Position numbers and translations under genes: made by a program | In this document: positions 1 through 5,713 of the stretch, one piece after another | How the letters are laid out: the number at the start of each line of letters is the position of its first letter | Numbering within the stretch: position 1 is the first letter of the stretch | Notes under the pieces: generated by a model | What the model was told of the DNA's origin: nothing | What the model saw: only the letters and a program-made list of their open reading frames with translations | Database searches by the model: none | Assembly: GCA_002411015.1 (NCBI GenBank) | Contig: DHPY01000055.1 | Span: forward strand, 1 to 5,728 | Direction: 5' to 3' | Length of the DNA stretch: 5,728 bases | Origin: Armatimonadetes bacterium UBA5352 | GTDB lineage: Bacteria; Armatimonadota; Zipacnadia; Zipacnadales; UBA5352

Positions 1-18
1 TTTTTCAAAGGCGCTGCA

Positions 19-1236
19 CTAGCTGTTGTCGGCGCGCTCCGCGGCCGCCCGATACTCGTCCGGGATCGGGTAGCCCTCGAGGAAGCTCAGCAGGTCGGAC
101 TTCTGATTGGCCCGGTTGTAGGCCTCCTCGAAGCTGATCAGGTCATCCTTGACCAGCGTCGAGAGGTTCGATTCAAGAAGCTGCATTCCCAGGTGTCTCG
201 AACTCTGGATGGTGGAGCGCATTTGCGACGACTTGCGCTCGCGAATCAGGTTGCCAATAGCAGGCGATCCGCCCGGCTCACCAACCATGATCTCGAACGC
301 CGCGATCCGGCCCTTACCGCTCTTGCGTGGGATCAGCTCCTGCGAGAACACGGCGAGGAGGGAGGTCGAAGTCATCGCACGGATCTCTTCCTGCTCGTTG
401 GAGGGGAAGCCCGTGACCAGGCGGTCCACAGTCTTCGGCGCGCTAACCGTATGCAAGGTCGAGAGGACAAGGTGACCGGTCTCCGCCGCCTGCAGGCATG
501 CGCGCATCGTCTCCAGATCGCGCATCTCACCAACGAGCATGACGTCAGGGTCAGATCGCATGTTGCGCCGCACGGACTCGGAGAAGCTCGAGACGTCCAC
601 ACCGACCTCACGCTGGTTCAGCAGCGAGCGCTTGCCGTGATGGTAGTACTCGATCGGGTCCTCGATGGTGATGATGTGCGTGTCGCGCTCGCGGTTGATG
701 TAGTCGATCATCGCGGCGATCGTGGTGGTCTTGCCACAGCCGGTAGGCCCTGTGAGCAGGATGATGCCACGCGGCCGATGGAGCATCTCCTTGACCTGCT
801 CCGCCGGCAGCCCGAGCTGCTCGAAAGTCAGAATGCGGTCCGGAATCAGCCGCAGCGCGATTGCGGGATGGCCCTTTTGCTGGAAGACGCTGACGCGGAA
901 ACGCGCACCGGTATCGATTGCGGCGGCGATGTCCGCGCCTCCAGTTTCGTGGAACTGCTGCCAGTACCTGTTCGTCGGCATGTCCTCGCCCAGCAGGTGG
1001 GTGGTTGCCCCGATGCAGTCCTCCTGCGAGAGGTTCTTGTAGCCTTCGACCCGGTACATCTTCCCATGGATGCGGAATACCGGGGGCTCGTTGAACGACA
1101 GGTGCAGGTCGGACGCATCGAGTTTCTCACAGGCGTACAGGAGAAGCTCGACCACTTCGCCGTCCATGACTTTGCCCGCGGCAGCGGACAGCTCAGGCGG
1201 AGCCTTGACCGTTCGTCGAACGTAATCTTCAGGCAT
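19..1236 (-). CDS. pilT: PilT-type type IV pilus retraction ATPase (second of a tandem pair)
   Basis: Cytoplasmic secretion-superfamily hexameric ATPase, expected to power pilus retraction and twitching motility at the base of a type IV pilus. The 405 residues show an N-terminal PAS-like region (about 25-140, with SDLHLS near 42-47), then the RecA-like core: Walker A GPTGCGKT at 163-170, Asp box IEDPIE at 191-196, atypical Walker B LVGEMRD at 234-240 and His box ending STLHT at 259-263. The C-terminal domain has AIGNLIRE at 326-333, one residue from the AIRNLIRE motif that PilT needs for retraction. The Walker A Cys in place of the usual Ser is a tolerated position. Length is somewhat above the usual 345-375 aa because of about 20 extra N-terminal residues and a short C-terminal tail. 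The ATG start has GAGGG (1244-1248) seven bases upstream. The gene lies 91 bp downstream of a second pilT-like gene on the same strand and is probably co-transcribed with it. Family assignment is very secure; PilT versus PilU role is inferred. Confidence 0.95.
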   Translation of the reverse strand: MPEDYVRRTVKAPPELSAAAGKVMDGEVVELLLYACEKLDASDLHLSFNEPPVFRIHGKMYRVEGYKNLSQEDCIGATTHLLGEDMPTNRYWQQFHETGGADIAAAIDTGARFRVSVFQQKGHPAIALRLIPDRILTFEQLGLPAEQVKEMLHRPRGIILLTGPTGCGKTTTIAAMIDYINRERDTHIITIEDPIEYYHHGKRSLLNQREVGVDVSSFSESVRRNMRSDPDVMLVGEMRDLETMRACLQAAETGHLVLSTLHTVSAPKTVDRLVTGFPSNEQEEIRAMTSTSLLAVFSQELIPRKSGKGRIAAFEIMVGEPGGSPAIGNLIRERKSSQMRSTIQSSRHLGMQLLESNLSTLVKDDLISFEEAYNRANQKSDLLSFLEGYPIPDEYRAAAERADNS

Positions 1237-1302
1237 CTGTGATCCCTCGCCGGCATCAGAGTGGGAACGAAGATCGGCAACACGTTCGTCAACGCATCAC
1301 AG
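1237..1302 (-). promoter_or_regulatory. Nested inverted repeat covering the start region of the downstream pilT
   Basis: On the minus strand CTGTGAT (1302-1296) is perfectly complementary to ATCACAG (1243-1237), which fills the space between the Shine-Dalgarno GAGGG (1248-1244) and the ATG (1236-1234). Inside the 52-nt loop lies a second pairing, GAACG (1287-1283) with CGTTC (1269-1265). If folded in mRNA, the outer helix would abut both the SD and the start codon and could damp translation of the second pilT relative to the first. Seven- and five-base arms over a long loop may be chance, so this is a tentative call. No convincing promoter is visible in this 91-nt gap. Confidence 0.25.
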
Positions 1303-1327
1303 CCCGGCCAGACACGAGATCCGGCGG

Positions 1328-2581
1328 CTACTGTGGAGATTCCGGTCTGCGGACGCCCGCGCGTCGCGCCCGCCGGGCCTGGTCCTGTAGTTCGCGCTCG
1401 GAGATCTTTCCGCCGCGTCCGGTCGTCTCCGCCGCAGCCTTCTGCGCCTCCGGGATGTCTCCCCGAGCGGCGCCAAGACCGGGCTGCTCGCGCGCGGCCT
1501 GCTCCGCCTCCTTGGGATCCACACGGCGCAGCATCTGGCGCATCTCGGTGTAGTTTCCGGCGTAGAAGAGAGCATCGCGCGCGGAGATCTTCCCCTCGCG
1601 GTAGAGGTGCAGCAGCGCCTGGTTGCGCGTCTGCATGCCCCAGTAGCCACCCTCCTGCATGACCTGGTACGTATCCCCAGGCTTCCCTTCCTCAATCAGC
1701 TTGGCAACCGTCGGGTTCGCCACCAGGACCTCGATGGCGGCCACGCGCCCGTCGGTACCCGCCCGCGGGATCAGCGCCTGCGACAGGATCGCTCGCAGCG
1801 ACTTACTCATGCGCAGACAGATCATGTCGCGCTGGTGTGGCGGGAACATGTTGATGATGCGCTCCATGGTCTCAGGCGCGCTGGAGGTGTGCACGGTCGA
1901 GAACACAAGGTGACCGGTCTCGGCCGCCTGCATGGCCACGTTCATCGTCTCGACGTCGCGCATCTCCCCGATCAGGATGACGTCCGGACTCTGACGCACC
2001 ACGTACTTCATGGCGTCGGAGAAGCTCATCGTATCAATGCCGACTTCGCGCTGGTTGACGATGCAGTTCTTGTCCGGGTGGACGTACTCGATCGGGTCCT
2101 CGATGGTGACGATGTTGCCCTTGCGCTCGTTGTTGATGTGATCAATCATCGCGGCGAGCGTCGTGGACTTACCCGAACCGGTCGGGCCGGTCACAAGAAC
2201 AACTCCCATGGGGCTCATCGAGATGTCCTTGAGAACCGTGGGGAGCTCAAGGTCGTCAATCGTCGCGATCTCAAGCGGGATAATCCGCATGACCAGGCCG
2301 GTCGTGTTCTGCTGCCTGAAGATGTTGATGCGCAGGCGGCAGGCGTCACCAACGGTGAGGCCCAGATCGCGCTCGGGGAACTCCTCGAACAGCGCCTGCT
2401 GCCGATCGTTCATCAGTTCGTCGGCCATGCCCTGCGTATCCGCCGCGGTCAGCACCGGATGATGCGTCCAGATCTGGATCTTGCCTTGAACGCGTACGGC
2501 GGGGTGGGCGCCTGCTTTCCAGAAAACGTCTGAGGCCTTGATCGCAGCAGCCTCAAGAACGACGTCTCGCCAATTCTCCAC
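1328..2581 (-). CDS. pilT: PilT-type type IV pilus ATPase (first of a tandem pair), GTG start
   Basis: PilT/PilU-family ATPase, cytoplasmic, expected to form a hexamer at the pilus base. In the 417-residue product: N-terminal domain 1-110 with KASDVFWKAG at 15-24, Walker A GPTGSGKST at 132-140, Asp box IEDPIE at 160-165, Walker B LIGEMRD at 203-209, and His box ending STVHT at 228-232. All are intact, so an active ATPase is expected. The retraction motif is degenerate (TVAKLIEEGK, 291-300). From about 355 onward there is a charged, Ala/Arg/Glu-rich, probably disordered tail of roughly 60 residues that standard PilT lacks. I start it at GTG 2581 because a perfect AAGGAGG lies nine bases upstream and the protein then begins MENWRDVV, as expected for the family. 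An in-frame ATG at 2635 has no SD and would add 18 unrelated residues. It precedes the second pilT by 91 bp. The divergent motif and tail suggest a PilU-like or regulatory partner (inference). Confidence 0.93.
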   Translation of the reverse strand: MENWRDVVLEAAAIKASDVFWKAGAHPAVRVQGKIQIWTHHPVLTAADTQGMADELMNDRQQALFEEFPERDLGLTVGDACRLRINIFRQQNTTGLVMRIIPLEIATIDDLELPTVLKDISMSPMGVVLVTGPTGSGKSTTLAAMIDHINNERKGNIVTIEDPIEYVHPDKNCIVNQREVGIDTMSFSDAMKYVVRQSPDVILIGEMRDVETMNVAMQAAETGHLVFSTVHTSSAPETMERIINMFPPHQRDMICLRMSKSLRAILSQALIPRAGTDGRVAAIEVLVANPTVAKLIEEGKPGDTYQVMQEGGYWGMQTRNQALLHLYREGKISARDALFYAGNYTEMRQMLRRVDPKEAEQAAREQPGLGAARGDIPEAQKAAAETTGRGGKISERELQDQARRARRAGVRRPESPQ

Positions 2582-2590
2582 GTCGTGCTG

Positions 2591-2597
2591 CCTCCTT
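2591..2597 (-). promoter_or_regulatory. Shine-Dalgarno AAGGAGG that decides the GTG start of the first pilT
   Basis: The minus strand reads AAGGAGG at 2597-2591, a full match to the anti-SD core. Nine bases then separate it from GTG at 2581-2579. No comparable site precedes the ATG at 2635. Just 5' of this SD are a run of seven G (2605-2599, minus strand) and a small GC hairpin, CCGGG/CCCGG (2618-2614 with 2608-2604). Confidence 0.8.
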
Positions 2598-2753
2598 GCC
2601 CCCCCGGGCGGAACCCGGAGTGCGTAGATGCACATCTCGTGCGTTGGGTGTTCCCCGCCTGACCAGTGCGCTCCTTCTTAAACTTCAGTGTAGAACTGAG
2701 GACGAAACTGACCCCGGGTTCTGTTCGAGCGCCTGGTTAAACGCAAAGACGCC

Positions 2754-2769
2754 GACGACTGCTGTCGTC
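2754..2769 (-). terminator. Candidate tRNA terminator hairpin
   Basis: On the minus strand GACGAC and GTCGTC form a perfect 6-bp stem with an AGCA tetraloop, 20 nt downstream of the tRNA CCA end. The sequence that follows, GGCGTCTTTGCGTTT, has only short, interrupted T runs. A classical intrinsic terminator would have a longer stem and U tract, so termination here may be weak, or the hairpin may mark a 3' processing boundary. Confidence 0.3.
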
Positions 2770-2789
2770 CGCGCCTGCGGTTCTGCTGG

Positions 2790-2864
2790 TGGTGGAGCAG
2801 GCGGGAGTTGAACCCGCGACCTTCTCCATGCCAAGGAGACGCGCTCCCACTGCGCCACTGCCCC
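2790..2864 (-). tRNA. trnA: tRNA-Ala (anticodon GGC)
   Basis: A complete 75-nt cloverleaf reads on the minus strand. The 7-bp acceptor stem pairs GGGGCAG with CTGCTCC, including the G3-U70 wobble that is the identity element for alanyl-tRNA synthetase. The D stem is GCGC/GCGC. The anticodon stem is TCTCC/GGAGA around loop TTGGCAT, with the GGC anticodon at 2832-2830. The variable loop is AGGTC and the T arm is GCGGG-TTCAACT-CCCGC. The discriminator base is A and the 3' CCA is genome-encoded (2792-2790). It decodes GCC/GCU alanine codons. It has its own promoter just upstream and lies between the GGT-like gene and the pilT pair. Nothing suggests degeneration or use as an integration site. Confidence 0.97.
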
Positions 2865-2883
2865 ACCCTCGGTTACGCGACTG

Positions 2884-2912
2884 ATTGTATCAGAGAGAAG
2901 CCGGGTCGTCAA
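2884..2912 (-). promoter_or_regulatory. Sigma70-type promoter of tRNA-Ala
   Basis: The minus strand carries TTGACG (2912-2907, 5/6 to TTGACA), a spacer of exactly 17 bp, and TACAAT (2889-2884, 5/6 to TATAAT). The predicted start is near 2877-2874, giving a leader of about 10-13 nt before the mature tRNA. The segment after the -10, CAGTCGCG, is GC-rich, as in discriminators of stringently controlled stable-RNA promoters (established knowledge; control here is inferred). No AT-rich UP element is visible. It is the only strong promoter match I found in the window. Confidence 0.85.
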
Positions 2913-2929
2913 GCCCACCCCTCCCGGCT
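2899..2929 (-). terminator. Inverted repeat at the 3' end of the GGT-like gene, overlapping the tRNA promoter
   Basis: On the minus strand AGCCGGG (2929-2923, beginning at the last base of the TGA stop) is perfectly complementary to CCCGGCT (2905-2899), with a possible extra G-U pair outside. The 17-nt loop contains most of the tRNA -35 element, and the second arm is followed by TCTCTCTG. It could end transcription of the URO-D/GGT operon before the tRNA, although the downstream T content is modest and the loop long. Confidence 0.35.
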
Positions 2930-4545
2930 CACTCCACGCCCGCAGCCCAGTGATTGCCGCCCGCACGGACGCTCCGGCGATCCCGGGTCAGCTCCGCGGC
3001 GTGCATCGCTCCAGCCACGCTGCCGACGACATCTACCTGATGTCCCATCGCGCGAAGCTCGGTGACCACCGTCTCATCGAGGCTCTGTGTCACTGAGACC
3101 GGCTCCGCGGCCTCCACGTGCATCCGAGGCGCCTGAGCGACTTGAAGCGGCCCATCGCCGACATCGATCACCCGCTGGGCCGCCCGCGCCATCACGCTCA
3201 CGATCTTCCGACCGCCCGGGAGCCCGATCGCTACGAAGCGGTCCGGGGCCTCGATGAGCATCGTGCCCGCGTTATTGAGCGGCCTCTTGCCCGCCGCCAG
3301 CGAGTTCATCCGACCGGGCCGCGGGTCGAAGCGCGCCATCCCGTGGCTGAGGATCAGGCCGGTGTCCCCCGCCGCGAAGACCGCGCCGAAGGCCATCCCC
3401 TGCGTGATGGTCGCGCTGACGAGGTTCCCCTCTGCGTCCGCGATGGACAGGTGCAGCGTCCCGTGCATCGCCCCCTCCGGGAACTGCGCCGGGAGGTGGT
3501 CCACCCACGCCGGATACTGCCGGTGGCGCTCCACCAGTCCGGCAGCGTAGTCTTTCGATAGCATCCGGTCCAGCGGCACATCGGCGAAGTCGGGGTCTGT
3601 GAGGTAGTTCAGCCGATCACGCCAGGCGAGCTTCAGCACCTCCGCCAGGCGGTGCCAGTAGGCCGGATCGGCGTCATCCACCGGATCGAAGCACTCCAGC
3701 ATGTTGAGGATCTGCAGGCAGGTGAGCGTCCCGTTCGGCGGGATCGGCCCGTGCACCGTCGCCCCGCGGTAGGTGGTGCTGATCGTGTCTGTCACGCGTG
3801 GCTCGTAGCTCGCCATGTCGTCATACGTCAGGATGCCGCCCGCCGCCTGTACGGCGTCGGCGATCCGATGCGCCAGTTCGCCCTGGTAGATGTCGCGCCA
3901 GCCGGCATCGGAGATGCGCTGCAGGGTCTCGGCCATCCCCGGGCGCCGCATGATGTCGCCCGGCTCCGGCAGGCGGTCGTCCACGAGCAGTTGCCTCGCG
4001 GTAGCGGGATAACGCCGTACAACATGCTCCAGCGACTTCACAGCCCCGGCTGTGCCGCCGAACGGGATCCCCTGCGCGAGCAGTTCCTGCGTTGGCGCGA
4101 CGATCTGTGGCCACTCCAGCCGCCCCCATCGCTCCCAGAGCGTCCCGATGCCCGCCCCCATGCCCGGCACGCCGACCGCCAGTGGCCCGAAGACGTTCGC
4201 ATCATCGCGCACCGAACACTCATATTCGCGTGAGTTGAGGTCCTTTGGATCGCCCGAGGCCGGTAGGATCTCGTACATGGCCTCATGCGCGGCCGCCGGC
4301 GCGACGGAGTTTGCATCGAGCGACAGGATCTCGCCCGTGCGCCCGTCGCGCACGGCCGCGCACATCACGTAGCCCGTGATCCCGGTGGACTGCGGCTGCA
4401 GCAGGCAGGCTGCCAGCGACGCCGCTGCCGCGGCATCGAAAGCGTTCCCGCCCTGCTCCATGATGTGCGCCCCGACCCGTGCCGCCCCCTGCGGCTGTGC
4501 GGCGATGGCTCCTACCGATGAGACGACCTCGTTGGACTCGATCAT
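2929..4545 (-). CDS. Gamma-glutamyltransferase-family Ntn hydrolase, probably with altered substrate specificity
   Basis: Member of the GGT family, whose proenzymes self-cleave into large and small subunits with an N-terminal Thr nucleophile and hydrolyse or transfer amide-linked acyl groups. The N-terminus has the family signature GGNAFDAAAAA (32-42). The putative cleavage site is G362/T363 (HGTLHLSIAD), giving subunits of about 362 and 176 residues, normal for the family. The oxyanion Gly pair is at 444-445 (GLPGG). Aligned by eye to E. coli Ggt, the glutamate-binding residues differ: Arg114 becomes Asn79, Asn411 Gly383, Gln430 Gly402, Asp433 Arg405, and Ser462-Ser463 Asn424-Asn425. The usual GIGGGGF stretch reads GITGYVM (55-61). 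There is no signal peptide, so it is probably cytoplasmic, unlike secreted Ggt. The ATG has AAGGAG (4552-4557) six bases upstream. It follows the URO-D-like gene by 21 bp and is probably co-transcribed. True glutathione hydrolysis is doubtful; GGT-fold oxamate amidohydrolase shows that other amide substrates are possible in this fold. Confidence 0.9.
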   Translation of the reverse strand: MIESNEVVSSVGAIAAQPQGAARVGAHIMEQGGNAFDAAAAASLAACLLQPQSTGITGYVMCAAVRDGRTGEILSLDANSVAPAAAHEAMYEILPASGDPKDLNSREYECSVRDDANVFGPLAVGVPGMGAGIGTLWERWGRLEWPQIVAPTQELLAQGIPFGGTAGAVKSLEHVVRRYPATARQLLVDDRLPEPGDIMRRPGMAETLQRISDAGWRDIYQGELAHRIADAVQAAGGILTYDDMASYEPRVTDTISTTYRGATVHGPIPPNGTLTCLQILNMLECFDPVDDADPAYWHRLAEVLKLAWRDRLNYLTDPDFADVPLDRMLSKDYAAGLVERHRQYPAWVDHLPAQFPEGAMHGTLHLSIADAEGNLVSATITQGMAFGAVFAAGDTGLILSHGMARFDPRPGRMNSLAAGKRPLNNAGTMLIEAPDRFVAIGLPGGRKIVSVMARAAQRVIDVGDGPLQVAQAPRMHVEAAEPVSVTQSLDETVVTELRAMGHQVDVVGSVAGAMHAAELTRDRRSVRAGGNHWAAGVE

Positions 4546-4566
4546 GATGCGCTCCTTCTGCGCGAG

Positions 4567-5589
4567 TTAGTCCTGTTCCAGCGCGGCGCCGATGGCTTCC
4601 AGTGACCGCGCCCCGACGCTCGCGGGGATGTTCTCCGTGACGCCCATCACGAAGCCGGGGCGCCCTCCCGCCTCGGCCACGAGCGAGCGCGTCATCCGCC
4701 GGATCTCCTCCGGCGCGCTCAGGTGCACCGATGACGGGAAGTTCAGCGACAGCCGCTTCTCCGGCCATGCCGCGAAGGCATCCGCCACCGAGAGGTTCCC
4801 ATCCGGCGGCGACGTGAACGCCTCGATGACCGGCACCTCGGTCGCCCCGATGCTCTCGCTGATCTGGCGCAGGAAGCCATCCATGTGGCAGCAGGGCGTC
4901 TTGCCCGCGGGCAGGAGGATCTCGCACATCTCGCGGTAGTAGCGGGCCATGTAGCGCGCGAAGATCGGCGTTCCAGCGATCTCGCCGGTGATGTTGTCGG
5001 GCAGCCAGATCAGCTCAGCCTCCGAGGCGGCTGCGATACGCGCGATCTGCCGGGACTGCTCGAGCATCGCATCCAGGACGCCCTCGACCGCCGCAGGGCA
5101 GTCGGCGAGGTCGTAGGACAGGCGCTCGATGCCCGAGTACTCGATCCAGAGCCGCTGGAAGGGTGCGCGCGCCGTCCAGAGGAGCGCGATGCCGCGGTCG
5201 CCGACGGTCTCGCGGGCCTCGGCGTAGCTCTCCGGGAAGGGCACGATCTCAGTTGCGCGGAGGACCTGCTCGAGGATCGCGTAGTCCTCCGGGCCCTTGA
5301 TCCAGTGCTCGCGCGTCCAGCCGCTCCCGTAGCCGCTCTCGACCTCGACCTCCCGCGTGAGGACGCCCCAGGGCGTCTCCATCCGCATGAGCCGCCGGCC
5401 AGGTGCGATCTCCTCGCTGGTCGTGCTGACGCCCGGCGTCGAAAGCGTGGCGGCCCGCGGCGTGACCACCATGCAGAGGTTCGTGATCGCCTCCGCACCG
5501 GCGGGCATGAGGCCTTTGTAGCAGGTGAAGGGCACTTGCTCGACCGCCTCACCGCGCAGCGCGGCCAGCGTGTTCTCGCGGAGCGTCAT
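4567..5589 (-). CDS. Uroporphyrinogen decarboxylase (URO-D) fold protein, not HemE
   Basis: A 340-residue TIM-barrel protein of the URO-D superfamily, which includes HemE and the corrinoid methyltransferases MtaA/CmuA. Family features: N-terminal RENTLAALRGE (4-14) followed by VPF (19-21); a mid-barrel LPDNITGE (196-203); CCHMDGF (233-239) where methyltransferases carry the HxCG zinc motif; a late PPDGNLSVADA (261-271); and a C-terminal GFVMGVTENIP (312-322). HemE's PVWxMRQAGR substrate-binding block is absent (PFTCYKGLMPAG), so haem synthesis is unlikely. The zinc HxC is HMD, though two Cys precede the His, so a methyltransferase role is also uncertain. It is cytoplasmic, with no signal or membrane segments. 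The ATG is preceded by GGAGG (5597-5601) at seven bases. It heads a two-gene unit with the GGT-like gene 21 bp downstream. A REP-like hairpin ends 40 bp upstream of the start. Fold assignment is firm; the reaction is unknown. Confidence 0.88.
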   Translation of the reverse strand: MTLRENTLAALRGEAVEQVPFTCYKGLMPAGAEAITNLCMVVTPRAATLSTPGVSTTSEEIAPGRRLMRMETPWGVLTREVEVESGYGSGWTREHWIKGPEDYAILEQVLRATEIVPFPESYAEARETVGDRGIALLWTARAPFQRLWIEYSGIERLSYDLADCPAAVEGVLDAMLEQSRQIARIAAASEAELIWLPDNITGEIAGTPIFARYMARYYREMCEILLPAGKTPCCHMDGFLRQISESIGATEVPVIEAFTSPPDGNLSVADAFAAWPEKRLSLNFPSSVHLSAPEEIRRMTRSLVAEAGGRPGFVMGVTENIPASVGARSLEAIGAALEQD

Positions 5590-5628
5590 CGCCGAACCTC
5601 CGGTCGGGTGTCATGCCCCCGTCGTTAT

Positions 5629-5652
5629 GTAGCGACAGGCATCCTGCCTGTC
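5629..5652 (+). repeat. REP-like hairpin, copy 1 (GTAG head)
   Basis: Begins GTAG (5629-5632), then C, then a perfect 8-bp stem GACAGGCA (5634-5641) and TGCCTGTC (5645-5652) around the loop TCC. A GTAG tetranucleotide at the foot of a short GC hairpin is the layout of REP elements mobilised by RAYT/TnpA-REP Y1 transposases (established for Gammaproteobacteria; application here is inference). It lies 40 bp upstream of the URO-D gene start. Confidence 0.75.
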
Positions 5653-5678
5653 AACATCGAACAGCGGCAGCAACGCCA

Positions 5679-5702
5679 GACGGGCTGGAAGCCCGTCACT
5701 AC
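5679..5702 (-). repeat. REP-like hairpin, copy 2 (inverted relative to copy 1)
   Basis: Read on the minus strand it starts GTAG (5702-5699), then T, then a perfect 8-bp stem. On the plus strand this is GACGGGCT (5679-5686), loop GGA, AGCCCGTC (5690-5697). It has the same 24-nt layout as copy 1, with five substitutions. Four of them are two compensatory stem changes (A-T to G-C, and A-T to T-A). A second CTAC lies directly outside (5704-5707). Confidence 0.75.
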
Positions 5703-5713
5703 GCTACCAAGAC

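Larger units (their letters stand above)
2582..2789. other. Intergenic region between tRNA-Ala and the first pilT
   Basis: About 208 bp with no supportable gene. It should hold the promoter and leader of the pilT pair, but I see no -35/-10 pair of good quality on the minus strand. It contains the SD at 2591-2597, a G7 tract, and a perfect 5-bp inverted repeat TCAGT/ACTGA (minus-strand 2699-2695 with 2689-2685) in a locally AT-richer stretch. A second TCAGTT lies a few bases upstream of that repeat on the minus strand. This could be an operator or a weak hairpin. Close to the tRNA end is the candidate terminator at 2754-2769. Short ORFs here overlap the tRNA or have no SD and are not believable. 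Confidence 0.5.

Noticed and set aside
1..18. Terminator after the second pilT
   Set aside because: The minus strand ends in an A run rather than a T run, and no hairpin is visible in the 18 bases available. The operon may continue beyond the window.
646..671. 26-bp direct repeat shared with 2084-2109, considered as a recombination or gene-conversion tract
   Set aside because: It encodes the conserved ITIEDPIEY Asp box in both PilT genes using preferred GC-rich codons, so shared protein motif plus codon bias explains it.
193..1242. Long plus-strand ORF of 349 codons antisense to the second pilT
   Set aside because: It lies entirely over a clear PilT gene. It is rich in Arg, His, Asp and Val with no recognisable domain, as expected for a shadow frame of GC-rich coding DNA.
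1264..1292. TTGACG on the minus strand as the -35 of a promoter for the second pilT
   Set aside because: At 17 bp spacing the -10 position reads CGTTCC, with no resemblance to TATAAT.
1607..2533. Long plus-strand ORF of 308 codons antisense to the first pilT
   Set aside because: Same pattern: composition mirrors the opposite strand, with no domain, and the sense strand encodes all PilT motifs.
2790..2864. tRNA-Ala 3' end as an integration (att) site
   Set aside because: I see no second copy of the tRNA 3' segment, no integrase and no foreign-looking cargo in the window.
4283..4927. Minus-strand 214-codon ORF spanning the URO-D/GGT junction
   Set aside because: Gly/Arg/Ala-rich out-of-frame reading across two well-supported genes; no plausible protein features.
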